From positions 1 to 48,950 of the forward strand of contig NZ_LGIU01000003.1 in the NCBI RefSeq assembly GCF_001187915.1: a stretch of 48,950 nucleotides of DNA, read 5' to 3'. Below the pieces are notes generated by a model. It did not search any database. It saw only the letters and a program-made list of their open reading frames with translations, and was not told the origin of the DNA. Numbering within the stretch: the first letter of the stretch is position 1; the number at the start of each line of letters is the position of its first letter. The position numbers and the translations under genes are program-made. Source of the DNA: Arthrobacter sp. RIT-PI-e. Lineage in GTDB: Bacteria; Actinomycetota; Actinomycetes; Actinomycetales; Micrococcaceae. Of this stretch, positions 25,531-35,758 are shown in pieces.

Positions 25531-28500
25531 CTACAGTTCGGACGCGGGAACCCCCACGCCGAACATGATCGGCTCGGCACCGCTGGGCGCGATCGTGCGC
25601 TGCGCCGGAGCGGCCGTGGCGACGTGCCGCGTCCCGGTGCCCTCGGCGGGCTCCGCCGTGGCCTGCGTCTCGATCGCGGTGTCCGCGGCACCCTGGGCGC
25701 TGCGGGCCACGCGGCGGGGGCGGGTCCGCCGGGCGGGAGGCGTCACGGCCGGCGCCTGGGCGGGAACCTCGGGGAGCCCGGTCCTGACCTGCTGCGCATC
25801 CCGTCCGTCGTGCCGGGCGGGCACCTCCCCGGGCTCGGCCCCGGTCACGGGCGTCCCGCCCGTCGAGGCCGTCGCGGGTTTCCGGTTGAACGCCTCACTG
25901 AGGCTGTCCAGCGTCAACCGCGTGGCCGGTGCGTCCTCCGCCTCGGGTTCCCCGGACCTGCGACCATCGGCACGCGGCAGTGTCACCGTCTCGCCGTTGA
26001 TGGTGAGCACGGCCTCCGTCACCTGGACCTCGGGCACGGCGGGGAGCTGCTCCGCGGGTTCCTCCTGGGCGTGGTGCACAGCAGGTTCCTCGTGGGCGTG
26101 GTGCGTCGCGGCCGCGATGCTCGCCAGTGCCGCACGGGCGGCCTCCGCGCGAGCCGCACGCCCGGCGTCGTCCTCCGGTGCGGGAGGTGCCGGTTGGGAC
26201 ACGGTCTCGTCCTGCTGCTGGCCGTTGCGTCCGCGGTTGCGCTTGCGCTCGCTCCGCGACGGCCTGTCCGGGCGCACCTGCTGCTGGTGCTCGAACGTGG
26301 TGGCGGAGTGACGGTGCTCCACCGGCTCCAGGTGCGTCACCACACCGCGCCCGGCACAGTGCTCGCAGTCCTCGCCGAAGACCTCGAGCAGGCCCGTCCC
26401 CATGCGCTTGCGCGTCATCTGGACCAGGCCGAGGGAGGTGACCTCAGCCACCTGGTGCTTGGTCCGGTCACGGCCCAGGCACTCGACGAGTCGGCGCAGC
26501 ACGAGGTCGCGGTTGGCCTCGAGCACCATGTCGATGAAGTCGATCACGATGATGCCGCCGATGTCGCGGAGCCGGAGCTGGCGCACCACCTCCTCGGCCG
26601 CCTCGAGGTTGTTCTTGGTGACGGTCTCCTCGAGGTTGCCGCCGCTACCGGTGAACTTGCCGGTGTTGACGTCCACCACGGTCATGGCCTCGGTGCGGTC
26701 GATCACCAGGGAGCCGCCGGAGGGCAGGAAGACCTTCCGGTCCAGCGCCTTGGAGATCTGCTCGTCGATCCGCGACGCCGCGAAGATGTCCTCCTCGCCC
26801 GTCCACTTCTCGAGCCTGCCCACGAGGTCCGGCGCCACGTACATCACGTACGCCTCGATGGTGTCCCAGGCCTCCTCCCCGGAGACCACGAGCTTCGAGA
26901 AGTCCTCGTTGAACACGTCACGCACCACCTTGATGGTGAGATCCGGCTCCCCGTACAGCAGCTCGGGTGCGAGGGTCTTCGTGGAGCCGGCCTTGCGCTC
27001 GATGTCCTCCCACTGGGCACGGAGCCGGTTGATGTCGTGGGTGAGCTCCTCCTCGCTGGCGCCCTCCGCCGCGGTCCGGACGATCACGCCGGCGTTCTCG
27101 GGCAGGCGGTCCTTGAGGATGCGCTTGAGGCGGTTGCGCTCCACGTCGGGGAGCTTGCGCGAGATACCGGTCATGGAGCCACCGGGCACGTAGACCAGGT
27201 AGCGGCCGGGCAGCGAGATCTGGCTGGTGAGCCGCGCACCCTTGTGGCCCACGGGGTCCTTCGTGACCTGGACGAGCACGGGGTCACCCGACTTCAGGGC
27301 GAGCTCGATCCGGCGGGGCTGACCGTCCAGGCCGGCGGCGTCCCAGTTGACCTCACCCGCGTACAGCACGGCGTTGCGGCCGCGGCCGATGTCGATGAAG
27401 GCGGCCTCCATGCTCGGCAGCACGTTCTGGACCTTGCCCACGTACACGTTGCCGATCAGGGAGTCCTGCTGGGTCTTCGACACGAAGTGCTCGGCGAGGA
27501 TGCCGTCCTCCAGCACACCGATCTGGATCCTGTCGTCGCGCTGACGCACGATCATCTGCCGGTCCACGGACTCGCGGCGTGCGAGGAACTCCGCCTCGGT
27601 GATCACGTGGCGACGGCGGCCGGTGTCACGCGACTCCCGGCGGCGCTGCTTCTTGGCCTCGAGGCGCGTGGAGCCGCGGACGCTGGTCACGCGGTCGGAC
27701 ACCGGCTCCGCGTTCTGGCGGGGCGCACGCACACGGGTGACCGTGTTGGGCGGGTCGTCGTCCTCCCCGCCCGTGAGCTCGAGGTCCTGGTCCCCACGGC
27801 GGCGGCGGCGACGCCGGCGCGAGGTGACGTCCGCCGTCCCCTCGGGCCCGGCGGCCCCGGAGCGGCTCTCCGGGGCCTCGGACCCGTCCTCCCCCGTCCC
27901 GGGTTCGGCGGACGCGGAACCGCCGCGGCTCCGGCTGCGACCACGGCGGCTGCGGCGCGAGCGCCGGCCGGAGTCCTCGGTCTCCGTCCCTTCCTCGTCC
28001 TCGGCGTCGTCCTCCGGGGCGGGCGCCACCTGCACCGAGGGCACGGTCACCGTGCTGAGGTCGGGGGCGTGGAAGAGCAGGGAGAGCGGGGACTCGGGTA
28101 CGGCGAAGGGGTCCGCCGCCGGACCCTCCGGGGCAGCGGCATCGGCTGCGGCCGTCGCGTCCACGTCCTGCGGGGCCGGATCGACCGGCGCTCCTGCGTC
28201 GTCGCGCTGCGTGTCCTGCGGGGCGGCTGCGCCGCGCGCGGACCGTCGGCGCGGCGTGCGGCGCGGCCGGGGGGGGTCCTCCTCCGGTGCTGCGACGTCG
28301 GCGGTGTTCCCGGCTGCCGCTGCGCTCGAGCTCGTGGCGTCCTGCTCCGTGACGGCCTGGTCCGTCCCGGCCCGGCTCGTGGCGGCCCGCTCCGCGCCCC
28401 GCTGCTGGCCCGGCTCCGCGAGGGGCTCGGCCGCGCGCCGGCTCCGGGTGGAGGACCGCCGCGCCCGCGCCGGGCGATCGGTGGTCGTCCGGGCGGCGTC

Positions 28501-29166
28501 GCCCGCGGTGTCCGCAGCGGCACCTGCGACGGAACCGGATGCATCCGTGGTCCCGGTCGATGCGGTCGGTTCGGCGTCGGTCGTCGTCCCGACGGCGGGG
28601 GCGCCCTCCGCGGGGGCGGCCGCACCCGGCTCCTGCGCGACGACGGCGTCCGGTGTGCGGGCCGGGCCGGCCTCGGCGGTGGCGGCCCGGCGCCGGGTTC
28701 GGGCGGGACGGCTGGGAGCGGCTGCCGCGACGGGCTGCTCGGCACCCGCGGATGCGGCACCGGCCGGCTCGGGGGCCACCGGATCCGCGCCGGCGACGGG
28801 GCTGCCCGCGGGACCGGTGGTCGCAGGACCGGCGGCCTCGGCAGCGTGCTCGGCGAGCGCGGCGTCCAGCGCGGTGTCGGCCGGCGTGGGGTCCTGGGTG
28901 GCAGCGACGGCGGACTTCCGCACGCGGGTGGCCCGGGTGCGGGTCGGGGCGGCGGCCGCGCCCTCCTCGGCCGGGGACGCCGGGGCGTCGGACCGCGGTG
29001 CCGGGGGCTGTGCTCCGCCAGGCTCCGGGACACTGGGCGGGGCTCCCGCGGGGGCGCTCGCGGTGCGGCGCTTCCTGGGCGCCTTCACCGGTGCGGTCTG
29101 CTCCTGCGCCGGGACCGTGGTCCCCGCCTCGTCCTGTTCGTTCCCCTGCTGCTCTGACTGGACCAT
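25531..29166 (-). CDS. rne: RNase E/G family endoribonuclease
   Basis: Very large protein of 1211 aa. Residues 1 to about 530 are a low-complexity Ala/Pro/Glu/Arg extension with RRRR clusters. The catalytic core follows: the S1 domain (GNVYVGKVQNVLPSMEAAFIDIG, about 565-650), the 5' sensor and RNase H-like region, the metal-binding acid in IVIDFIDM near 875, and the zinc link CEHCAGRG near 935. A second disordered extension covers about 960-1211. It processes rRNA and turns over mRNA. I use the ATG at 29166; a GTG two codons upstream is possible and the Shine-Dalgarno is weak. Confidence 0.95.
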   Translation of the reverse strand: MVQSEQQGNEQDEAGTTVPAQEQTAPVKAPRKRRTASAPAGAPPSVPEPGGAQPPAPRSDAPASPAEEGAAAAPTRTRATRVRKSAVAATQDPTPADTALDAALAEHAAEAAGPATTGPAGSPVAGADPVAPEPAGAASAGAEQPVAAAAPSRPARTRRRAATAEAGPARTPDAVVAQEPGAAAPAEGAPAVGTTTDAEPTASTGTTDASGSVAGAAADTAGDAARTTTDRPARARRSSTRSRRAAEPLAEPGQQRGAERAATSRAGTDQAVTEQDATSSSAAAAGNTADVAAPEEDPPRPRRTPRRRSARGAAAPQDTQRDDAGAPVDPAPQDVDATAAADAAAPEGPAADPFAVPESPLSLLFHAPDLSTVTVPSVQVAPAPEDDAEDEEGTETEDSGRRSRRSRRGRSRSRGGSASAEPGTGEDGSEAPESRSGAAGPEGTADVTSRRRRRRRRGDQDLELTGGEDDDPPNTVTRVRAPRQNAEPVSDRVTSVRGSTRLEAKKQRRRESRDTGRRRHVITEAEFLARRESVDRQMIVRQRDDRIQIGVLEDGILAEHFVSKTQQDSLIGNVYVGKVQNVLPSMEAAFIDIGRGRNAVLYAGEVNWDAAGLDGQPRRIELALKSGDPVLVQVTKDPVGHKGARLTSQISLPGRYLVYVPGGSMTGISRKLPDVERNRLKRILKDRLPENAGVIVRTAAEGASEEELTHDINRLRAQWEDIERKAGSTKTLAPELLYGEPDLTIKVVRDVFNEDFSKLVVSGEEAWDTIEAYVMYVAPDLVGRLEKWTGEEDIFAASRIDEQISKALDRKVFLPSGGSLVIDRTEAMTVVDVNTGKFTGSGGNLEETVTKNNLEAAEEVVRQLRLRDIGGIIVIDFIDMVLEANRDLVLRRLVECLGRDRTKHQVAEVTSLGLVQMTRKRMGTGLLEVFGEDCEHCAGRGVVTHLEPVEHRHSATTFEHQQQVRPDRPSRSERKRNRGRNGQQQDETVSQPAPPAPEDDAGRAARAEAARAALASIAAATHHAHEEPAVHHAQEEPAEQLPAVPEVQVTEAVLTINGETVTLPRADGRRSGEPEAEDAPATRLTLDSLSEAFNRKPATASTGGTPVTGAEPGEVPARHDGRDAQQVRTGLPEVPAQAPAVTPPARRTRPRRVARSAQGAADTAIETQATAEPAEGTGTRHVATAAPAQRTIAPSGAEPIMFGVGVPASEL

Positions 29167-29540
29167 GGGCACTCATTCCGAGCCCTGCGGCACCGGCCAC
29201 ATTCCGGCACCCGACAGGGCGGGTATGTCGGCCTGCCGCGGGCCCTTCGCCCGGCGGCGGGCCGGAAGTCGATGTCATGTCACCCGAGGTCACACCGGCG
29301 TGCGGGTGCGGAATCACTCGGAGACCAGTGGCGCTTTTCCACCTCAGCCGCCCGGGTGGGGCGGTGGGTCCCTCGAGCGGATTCCGCCTACTTCCGCCGA
29401 CGGGGCGGACTCGGTAGCGCAGAAGCATCGCTCGTGGAACGGAAGCCTGTCACTGGACCGGCTCGGGAATGTGGTTCCCGCACCGGCCTTCGCCATTGTC
29501 TCACACGGACCTCCGGGCGCCTCCCGGCGCGGGGATCGGC
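29167..29540. other. 374-bp rne leader region without a gene
   Basis: The gap between dxs and rne holds no supported ORF. I see two small hairpins: 29464-29480 (cgggaa/ttcccg), about 60 bp beyond dxs, and a short gcgcc/ggcgc stem about 20 bp beyond the dxs stop that could end that transcript. The rest is presumably the rne promoter and a long 5' untranslated region. Confidence 0.4.
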
Positions 29541-31514
29541 TCAGTGCTTGGGCAGCTGCCCCGTGACGGGTGCCTGGTCCTCGACGAGCGGGCGTGCCAC
29601 CGGCACCTTGGTCCCGAGGACCTGTGCCACGACGTCGTGCGTGATCTGCTGCGCCGTGAGCCCCACACGCTCGAGGATCTGCTTGCGTGTGCCGTGGTCG
29701 AGGAACTCGACGGGCAGACCCACCTCGTTCAGCGCGGTGTCCACCCCCGCGGCACGCATCTCCTGGCGCACCCTGGAGCCCACGCCTCCGGCGCGCACGC
29801 CGTCCTCGATGACGATCACGATGCGGTGCTGCGCGGCGAGGTCGATCACCGAGTGCGGGACCGGCAGCACCCAGCGCGGGTCGATCACGGTGGAGCTGAT
29901 GCCGTGGGCGCCCAGCCTGTCGGAGACGTCGAGGGCGAGTTCGCTCATGGCGCCGACGCTGACGATCAGGACGTCGTTGGAGGAGGACTCCCGGGGGCGG
30001 CGGGAGAGCACGTCGACGCCGTCGTCCAGCCGCTCCAGGGCCTCCACCTCGGCGCCCACGGAGCCCTTGGAGTACCGCACCACGCTCGGGGCGTCGGAGA
30101 TGGCCACGGCCTCGCGGAGCTCCTCCCGGAGGCGGGAGGCGTCACGGGGAGCGGCCAGGTGGAGCCCGGGGACGGCCTGCAGCAGGGAGAGGTCCCACAT
30201 GCCGTGGTGGCTGGCCCCGTCCGGTCCCGTGACCCCGGAGCGGTCGAGCACGATCGTGACCCCGGCGCGGTGCAGCGCCACGTCCATGAGCACCTGGTCG
30301 AACGCCCGGTTGAGGAACGTGGCGTAGAGCGCGATCACCGGGTGCAGTCCGCCGTAGGCCATGCCCGCGGCGCTGGTCACCGCATGCTGCTCGGCGATCC
30401 CGACGTCGAACACGCGGTCCGGGTGGCGGGCGGCGAAGCGGTGCAGGCCCACGGGGATGAGCATGGCGCCGGTGATCCCCACGATGTCGGGCCGCTCGTC
30501 CGCGATGTCCGCGATCTCGTCCGCGAACACCGAGGTCCAGGACTCGGCGCCGGCGACGCCCACGGGCTCGCCGGTCTCGGGGTCTATGATGCCCACGGCG
30601 TGGAACTGGTCCGCCTCGTGGGCCCGGGCCGGGGCGTAGCCGTGGCCCTTCTCGGTGATGGCGTGCACGATCACCGGGCCCTCGTAGTTCTTGGCCAGCT
30701 GCAGCGCCTGCTCCACGGCGGACTGGTCATGGCCGTCCACGGGGCCCACGTACTTCATGCCCAGGTCCTCGAACAGGCCCTGCGGTGCCCACCAGTCCTT
30801 GATGCCCTTCTTCATGGCGTGGAGGCTCTTGTAGCTGAAGGCGCCGGCGGTGCCGCCGTTCTGCATGCGGTGCTTCACCCAGTCCAGGGTGCGCTCGTAG
30901 GAGCGGTGGGTCCGCACGGAGTCCAGCGTGGGCCGCAGCGAGGCCAGGTAGTCCGCGACCCCGCCGATGGTCGGTGCGTAGGAGCGGCCGTTGTCGTTCA
31001 CCACGATGACCACGCGGCGTCGCTTGTCCGCCGCGATGTTGTTGATGGCCTCCCAGGCCATGCCGCCGGTCAATGCGCCGTCGCCCACCAGGACCACGGT
31101 GTAGCGCTCGCCCTCACCGCTCAGGACGCGGGCCCGCGAGATGCCGTCCGCCCAGGACAGGGAGGACGAGGCGTGGGAGCTCTCCACGATGTCGTGGACC
31201 GATTCCGCCCGTGAGGGGTACCCGGAGATCCCGCCCTCCTGCCGCAGCGTGCTGAAGTCCTGCCGCCCGGTGACGAGCTTGTGCACGTAGGACTGGTGGC
31301 CGGTGTCGAAGATGACGCTGTCACGGGGCGAGTCGAAGACGCGGTGGATGCCGAGGGTCAGCTCGACCACACCGAGGTTGGGACCGAGGTGCCCTCCCGT
31401 CCGTGAGACGTTGCGGACCAGGAAGGAACGGATCTCCTCGGCGAGCGTGGTGAGTTGAGCCTCGCTGAGTCTGCTCAGGTCCTGTGGGCCGTGGATCGTC
31501 TCCAGGAGTCCCAT
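29541..31514 (-). CDS. dxs: 1-deoxy-D-xylulose-5-phosphate synthase Dxs
   Basis: Thiamin-diphosphate enzyme of 657 aa that condenses pyruvate and glyceraldehyde 3-phosphate, the first step of the MEP isoprenoid pathway. The TPP motif is [16 protein letters not shown] near residue 150. Other family segments are [51 protein letters not shown] and the C-terminal transketolase domain. The ATG at 31514 ([10 protein letters not shown]) lies 7 nt after GAGGAGGTG, so the 77 upstream codons of open frame are not translated. Confidence 0.97.
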   Translation of the reverse strand: MGLLETIHGPQDLSRLSEAQLTTLAEEIRSFLVRNVSRTGGHLGPNLGVVELTLGIHRVFDSPRDSVIFDTGHQSYVHKLVTGRQDFSTLRQEGGISGYPSRAESVHDIVESSHASSSLSWADGISRARVLSGEGERYTVVLVGDGALTGGMAWEAINNIAADKRRRVVIVVNDNGRSYAPTIGGVADYLASLRPTLDSVRTHRSYERTLDWVKHRMQNGGTAGAFSYKSLHAMKKGIKDWWAPQGLFEDLGMKYVGPVDGHDQSAVEQALQLAKNYEGPVIVHAITEKGHGYAPARAHEADQFHAVGIIDPETGEPVGVAGAESWTSVFADEIADIADERPDIVGITGAMLIPVGLHRFAARHPDRVFDVGIAEQHAVTSAAGMAYGGLHPVIALYATFLNRAFDQVLMDVALHRAGVTIVLDRSGVTGPDGASHHGMWDLSLLQAVPGLHLAAPRDASRLREELREAVAISDAPSVVRYSKGSVGAEVEALERLDDGVDVLSRRPRESSSNDVLIVSVGAMSELALDVSDRLGAHGISSTVIDPRWVLPVPHSVIDLAAQHRIVIVIEDGVRAGGVGSRVRQEMRAAGVDTALNEVGLPVEFLDHGTRKQILERVGLTAQQITHDVVAQVLGTKVPVARPLVEDQAPVTGQLPKH

Positions 31515-31629
31515 CGGCACCTCCTCGCTTGTTTCTCGGCAGGGCGCCAGCGCCCTCGAACGGGTTAACTCTAGCGTCCCCGACGTGCTGCGGGGGGTCA
31601 CCGACGGGCCACGCACTCTGCGGTTCGGA

Positions 31630-31651
31630 TGCGGTACGGGTGCGGTACGGG
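31630..31651. repeat. Tandem 11-bp repeat between the methyltransferase gene and dxs
   Basis: tgcggtacggg occurs twice without a gap (31630-31640, 31641-31651), directly beyond the stop of the methyltransferase gene and about 120 bp ahead of the dxs start. No function assigned. Confidence 0.5.
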
Positions 31652-31654
31652 TGG

Positions 31655-32995
31655 TCAGGCGGCGGGCGGGAGCAGCCGGGCGAACGATTCCATGTGGTGG
31701 GTGTGCGGGTAGAGGTCGAACACGCGCAGCGCGTCCAGCGTCCACCCCGCACCGAGGAAGTACCCGAGGTCGCGGGCGAACGACGCCGGGTCGCAGGACA
31801 CGTAGCCCACGGCACGCGGGCGGGCGTCGATGACCTGCCGGACCACCGTGCGCCCCGCCCCGGCGCGGGGCGGATCCAGCAGCACCACGTCCTGTGGATC
31901 GCGCCGGTGGCCGAGCACCGCGTCCACCCTGCCCTGCTCGATCACCACGTGGTCCCGTCCGTGCAGGTTCCGGCGGGCATCGCGGCTCGTACCGGAGGAG
32001 CCCTCCACCGAGAGCACCGAGCCCTCCGGTCCGACGGCGTCGGCCAGCGCCACCGTGAAGAGACCGGCACCGGCGTACAGATCGGCCACCCGCTCCCCCG
32101 CGGCCGGCTGCAGCCCGTCGAGCACGGCGCCCACGAGCACCTCGGGGGCGCTGCGGTGGATCTGCCAGAACCCGGCGCCGGTGACGCGGTACCCGGTACC
32201 GAGGACCTGCTCCTGGAGCCAGGTGCGCCCGCTGAGCCGCTGCACCCTGCCCGACTCCGGGTCGAGGACCCCCACGGAGGCGCCGCTGATCGCGGAGGCT
32301 ACACCTGCGGTGCGACGGGGCGTGGTCCCGTCGGCCGGTACCAGCAGCACCAGCGGGTCGCCACCACCGGAGGGGACGGCCACGTCCACGCGTGCCATGC
32401 CGGTGAGATCCACCTCCCAGAGCCGGAGCCCGTTGACGGCACTCACCGCCAGCGGCATCTCACGGACGCGGACCACGTCGTGCGAGCGGTGCACGTGCAT
32501 GGCCAGCCGGCCGCCGCGGTCCACGGCGAAGGCCGCGCGTGTCCGCCAGCCCAGCCCGTCGGCGGACTCACCGAGGGCCGGTTCCACCGTGATGGTCCGT
32601 TCCGTCCGCGCCAGGCGGGCGAGCTGCTCCTCGAAGATCGCGGCCTTGACCCGGCGCTGCTCGGCGAGGTCGATGTGCCCGAACTCGGCCCCTCCCACCG
32701 GGTGGCGTCCGGACGCGGCGGCCCGCAGCGCATCGGCCTGCGGCCAGGGATGGCGCACCCGGTGCGGGGACTCCTCGAGCACCTCCACGACGTCCGCGCG
32801 CCAGAAGCTGGCGTCGTCCGTCTCCGTGAAGCGCGCACGCACCCGCTCCCCCGGCAGGGCGTGCCGCACGAACACCACGCGCCCCTCGTGCCGGGCCACG
32901 AAGTGGCCTCCGTGCGCCGGGCGCTCGACGACGAGCTCGGCGGTGGACCCCGTGGCGGGTCCGGGGGCGGGTCGGGTCGGTGCAGCGTCGTTCAT
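31655..32995 (-). CDS. TrmA/RlmD-family RNA uracil-C5 methyltransferase-like protein
   Basis: Protein of 446 aa. An N-terminal TRAM domain (about residues 18-75) is followed by the Rossmann methyltransferase with [20 protein letters not shown] (SAM site), LDPPRAGAG and the nucleophile motif [11 protein letters not shown]. The family modifies uridines in tRNA or 23S rRNA. Unlike RlmD, no Cys-rich 4Fe-4S motif is seen between the TRAM and methyltransferase parts, so the target is uncertain. It starts 10 bp after the permease stop and is probably cotranscribed with it. Confidence 0.88.
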   Translation of the reverse strand: MNDAAPTRPAPGPATGSTAELVVERPAHGGHFVARHEGRVVFVRHALPGERVRARFTETDDASFWRADVVEVLEESPHRVRHPWPQADALRAAASGRHPVGGAEFGHIDLAEQRRVKAAIFEEQLARLARTERTITVEPALGESADGLGWRTRAAFAVDRGGRLAMHVHRSHDVVRVREMPLAVSAVNGLRLWEVDLTGMARVDVAVPSGGGDPLVLLVPADGTTPRRTAGVASAISGASVGVLDPESGRVQRLSGRTWLQEQVLGTGYRVTGAGFWQIHRSAPEVLVGAVLDGLQPAAGERVADLYAGAGLFTVALADAVGPEGSVLSVEGSSGTSRDARRNLHGRDHVVIEQGRVDAVLGHRRDPQDVVLLDPPRAGAGRTVVRQVIDARPRAVGYVSCDPASFARDLGYFLGAGWTLDALRVFDLYPHTHHMESFARLLPPAA

Positions 32996-33005
32996 CGGTG
33001 TCTTC

Positions 33006-34982
33006 CTACTTCATGTCCTGGTAGATGCGGGCCGCGTCGGAGGACGCGAGCTGCCACGGCACGCTGGCCACCATCACCCCGGGGACGAAGTGCAGGCGGG
33101 CCTTGATGCGCAGGGCGGTCTGGTTGTGGACCAGTTGCTCCCACCACTTTCCCACCACGTACTCGGGGATGTAGACCACGATCAGGTCCCGCGGCGCATC
33201 ACGGCGCACGGTCCCCACGTACTCGAGGATCGGGGTGACGGTGTCGCGGTAGGGCGAGGCGAGCACCGTGATCGGCACCGGGATCTCGTACTTCTCCCAG
33301 TCGGCGAGGGTGCGGCGGGGGTGTTCGGCATCGACGCCCCCCGTGCCGGCGGCGAGCCGGGGGGGCCTGGGGGCGCGGGCGAAGGCCAGGGCACGCAGCA
33401 CGGGCTTGCGCACGTGCGAGACGAGGATCACGGCGTGGACCCGTGAGGGGAGCGCGCGCAGGCGCACGACGTCGTCGATCGCCAGCTCGTCGGCCACCGC
33501 GTCGTAGTGCTTCTTGATGCTGCGCATCACCACGAACAGCAGCGCCATGGCGAGCACGGTGATCCACGCGCCGTACTCGAACCGGGTGACCAGGATGACC
33601 ACGAGCACCGCCGCGGTGAGACCGAAGCCGAGGGAGTTGATGGCACGGGACTTGTGGATCCTCCACCGGTCCTGCTTGCCCACCGTGCTGCGCAGCACGC
33701 GGTTCCAGTGCCGGATGAGACCCAGCTGGCCTCCCGTGAAGGAGACGAAGACCCCCACGATGTAGAGCTGCACGAGGGCGGTGACATCGGCTCTGAAGAG
33801 CAGGATCAGCACCATCGCACCGAGGCCCAGGGCGATGATCCCGTTGCTGAACGTGAGGCGGTCCCCCCGCGTGCTGAGCTGGCGCGGCAGGTAGCCGTCG
33901 CCGGCGAGGATCGAGGCGAGCACGGGGAAGGCGTTGAAGGCCGCATGGCCGGCGAGCATGAGGATCAGCGCCGTCACCGCCACCACGGCGGAGAAGGCCG
34001 GCGAGCCGGCCGTGAAGATCGTCGAGGCCAGCTGGCTGAGCACGGGGGCCTGGAGGTAGTCCGCGGCGACGGGGCTGCCGTCGATGAGCAGCTGCGCCGC
34101 CGGGTCCTGCACCACGTGGACGCCGGTGGTCCGGGCGAGGTGGATCACGCCGGCGAGCATCATCGAGGACACCACACCGAGCACCAGCAGCGTGGTGGCG
34201 GCGTTCCGGCTCCGGGGGGCCCGGAACCGGGGCACGTTCGCGCCCGGGCCCTCCAACCCGGTGAGTGCGACGGCGCCGGCCGAGAACGCGCGCAGGATCA
34301 GCAGCGCCCCGGCCAGTCCCACGAGCCCGCTGTCCAGCGCCGCGTCCGGCAGCACCTCGAACCCGGCGCTCGGCGCCTGTGCGAGGGTCCCCGAGAGCTC
34401 CTGCACGATCCCCGTGACGCACAGGGCGAGCACCCCCGTGAGGAAGGCGTAGGTGACCACGGCGCGGGCCCGCACACCGCGGGTGACACCGCGCAGGTTC
34501 AGCAGCACCAGCACGAGGACGCCGAGCACCGCGAGCAGCACCCGCACGTCGGCCAGCCCGGGTGCCAGCGAGACCGCGTACTGCGCCGCCGCGGAGACCG
34601 AGACGGCCACCGTGAGGAGGTAGTCGATCATCAGCGCGGAGGCCACGGTGGCGCCCGCACGGGGACCGATGTTGCGCTTGGCGATCTCGTAGTCGCCGCC
34701 GCCGGACGGGTAGGCGTGGACGGCCTGGCGGTAGGAGGCCACCACCACGAGCAGCACGGCGATCACCGCGAGACCCACCCAGGGCGAGATGGCCACGGCG
34801 GCCACGCCCGCGAGCGCGAGCGTCAGCAGGATCTCGTCCGGTGCGTAGGCCACCGAGGAGAGCGCACTGGTGGAGAAGACCGGCATGGCGAACCGCTTGG
34901 ACAGACTCCTGTTCCTCAGCCTGTCATTGGCGAAGGGCCTTCCCACCAGCACCCGCTTGACGGCCTCGAGAAATGTCAGCAC
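33006..34982 (-). CDS. KimA-like APC permease, probable K+ importer
   Basis: Membrane protein of about 658 aa with roughly 12 helices and a C-terminal soluble domain (about residues 490-658). KimA signatures are visible from memory of the family: SALSSVAYAPDEILL near the first helix, AYPSGGGDYEIAKRNIG, ALMIDYLLTVAVSVSAAAQY, and in the tail SPYRDTVTPILEYV and WWEQLVHNQTALRIK. Bacillus KimA imports K+ and is inhibited by c-di-AMP. The divergent TrkA/RCK genes next door fit a potassium role, but amino-acid transport is not excluded. I prefer the GTG at 34982 (VLTFLEAVKRVL), the family start; the frame opens 13 codons earlier at 35021. Confidence 0.85.
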   Translation of the reverse strand: MLTFLEAVKRVLVGRPFANDRLRNRSLSKRFAMPVFSTSALSSVAYAPDEILLTLALAGVAAVAISPWVGLAVIAVLLVVVASYRQAVHAYPSGGGDYEIAKRNIGPRAGATVASALMIDYLLTVAVSVSAAAQYAVSLAPGLADVRVLLAVLGVLVLVLLNLRGVTRGVRARAVVTYAFLTGVLALCVTGIVQELSGTLAQAPSAGFEVLPDAALDSGLVGLAGALLILRAFSAGAVALTGLEGPGANVPRFRAPRSRNAATTLLVLGVVSSMMLAGVIHLARTTGVHVVQDPAAQLLIDGSPVAADYLQAPVLSQLASTIFTAGSPAFSAVVAVTALILMLAGHAAFNAFPVLASILAGDGYLPRQLSTRGDRLTFSNGIIALGLGAMVLILLFRADVTALVQLYIVGVFVSFTGGQLGLIRHWNRVLRSTVGKQDRWRIHKSRAINSLGFGLTAAVLVVILVTRFEYGAWITVLAMALLFVVMRSIKKHYDAVADELAIDDVVRLRALPSRVHAVILVSHVRKPVLRALAFARAPRPPRLAAGTGGVDAEHPRRTLADWEKYEIPVPITVLASPYRDTVTPILEYVGTVRRDAPRDLIVVYIPEYVVGKWWEQLVHNQTALRIKARLHFVPGVMVASVPWQLASSDAARIYQDMK

Positions 34983-35086
34983 AGCCCACAGACTAGCGCG
35001 TCCGCCCATCTCCCCAGCCACTAGGCTGAGGGCTGGAACGGCAGGGAACGGCAGGATCGACGGACAAGGACCAGGGGGTGCCCGCG

Positions 35087-35758
35087 GTGGCTCATTTCGT
35101 GATCATGGGGTGCGGACGGGTGGGGGTGAGCCTCGCCCACACCCTGGACGAGTCCGGTCACTCGGTGGCGATCATCGACCAGGACGACCGCGCGTTCCGC
35201 CGCCTGCGCTCCTCCTTCGGGGGCCGGAAGGTCACCGGCGTGGGCTTCGACCGCGACACGCTCACGTACGCCGAGATCGAGGAGGCGTACGCCTTCGCCG
35301 CGGTGTCCAGCGGCGACAACTCGAACATCCTGGCCACCCGGGTGGCGCGGGAGATCTTCCACGTCCCGCACGTGGTGGCCCGCATCTACGATCCGGGCCG
35401 CGCGGAGATCTACCAGCGCCTCGGGATCCCCACGGTGGCCGCGGTGCGCTGGAGCGCGGACCAGGTGCTGCGCCGGATCCTGCCGGAGCAGAGCATCAAC
35501 GGTGACTTCCGGGAGAGCTCCGGGCGCCTGATCCTCGCCGAGCTTGCCCTCAGCGACGCGTGGCTCGGCCGGTCGCTGCGCACCATCGAGGCCGCCAGCG
35601 GCGTCCGGGTGGCCTACCTCACCCGCTTCGGCGAGGGGATGCTCCCCTCCGCGGACACCAGCTACCAGCAGGGGGACATCGTGCACGCCATGATGAGCAC
35701 GACGGCGACGGACGAGATCGGGCGCATCCTCGCCGCGGCACCGAGGGAGGAGCCATGA
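35087..35758 (+). CDS. TrkA-family potassium uptake protein (CeoB-like)
   Basis: Cytoplasmic RCK/KTN protein of 223 aa with one N-terminal NAD-binding RCK_N domain (HFVIMGCGRVGVSLA, Asp at the end of the second strand in AIIDQD) and a C-terminal RCK_C domain from about residue 140. It would gate a K+ transporter in response to NAD(H) or nucleotides. The GTG at 35087 gives the family N-terminus VAHFVIMGCG behind GGGGG; the in-frame GTG at 35078 behind AAGGA is nearly as good. Divergent from the KimA-like gene; overlaps the next gene by 4 bp. Confidence 0.9.
   Translation: MAHFVIMGCGRVGVSLAHTLDESGHSVAIIDQDDRAFRRLRSSFGGRKVTGVGFDRDTLTYAEIEEAYAFAAVSSGDNSNILATRVAREIFHVPHVVARIYDPGRAEIYQRLGIPTVAAVRWSADQVLRRILPEQSINGDFRESSGRLILAELALSDAWLGRSLRTIEAASGVRVAYLTRFGEGMLPSADTSYQQGDIVHAMMSTTATDEIGRILAAAPREEP

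Noticed and set aside
25525-29157. 1210-codon open frame on the plus strand opposite rne
   Set aside because: Antisense shadow of a low-complexity Ala/Pro/Arg gene; the minus-strand RNase E motifs are unambiguous.
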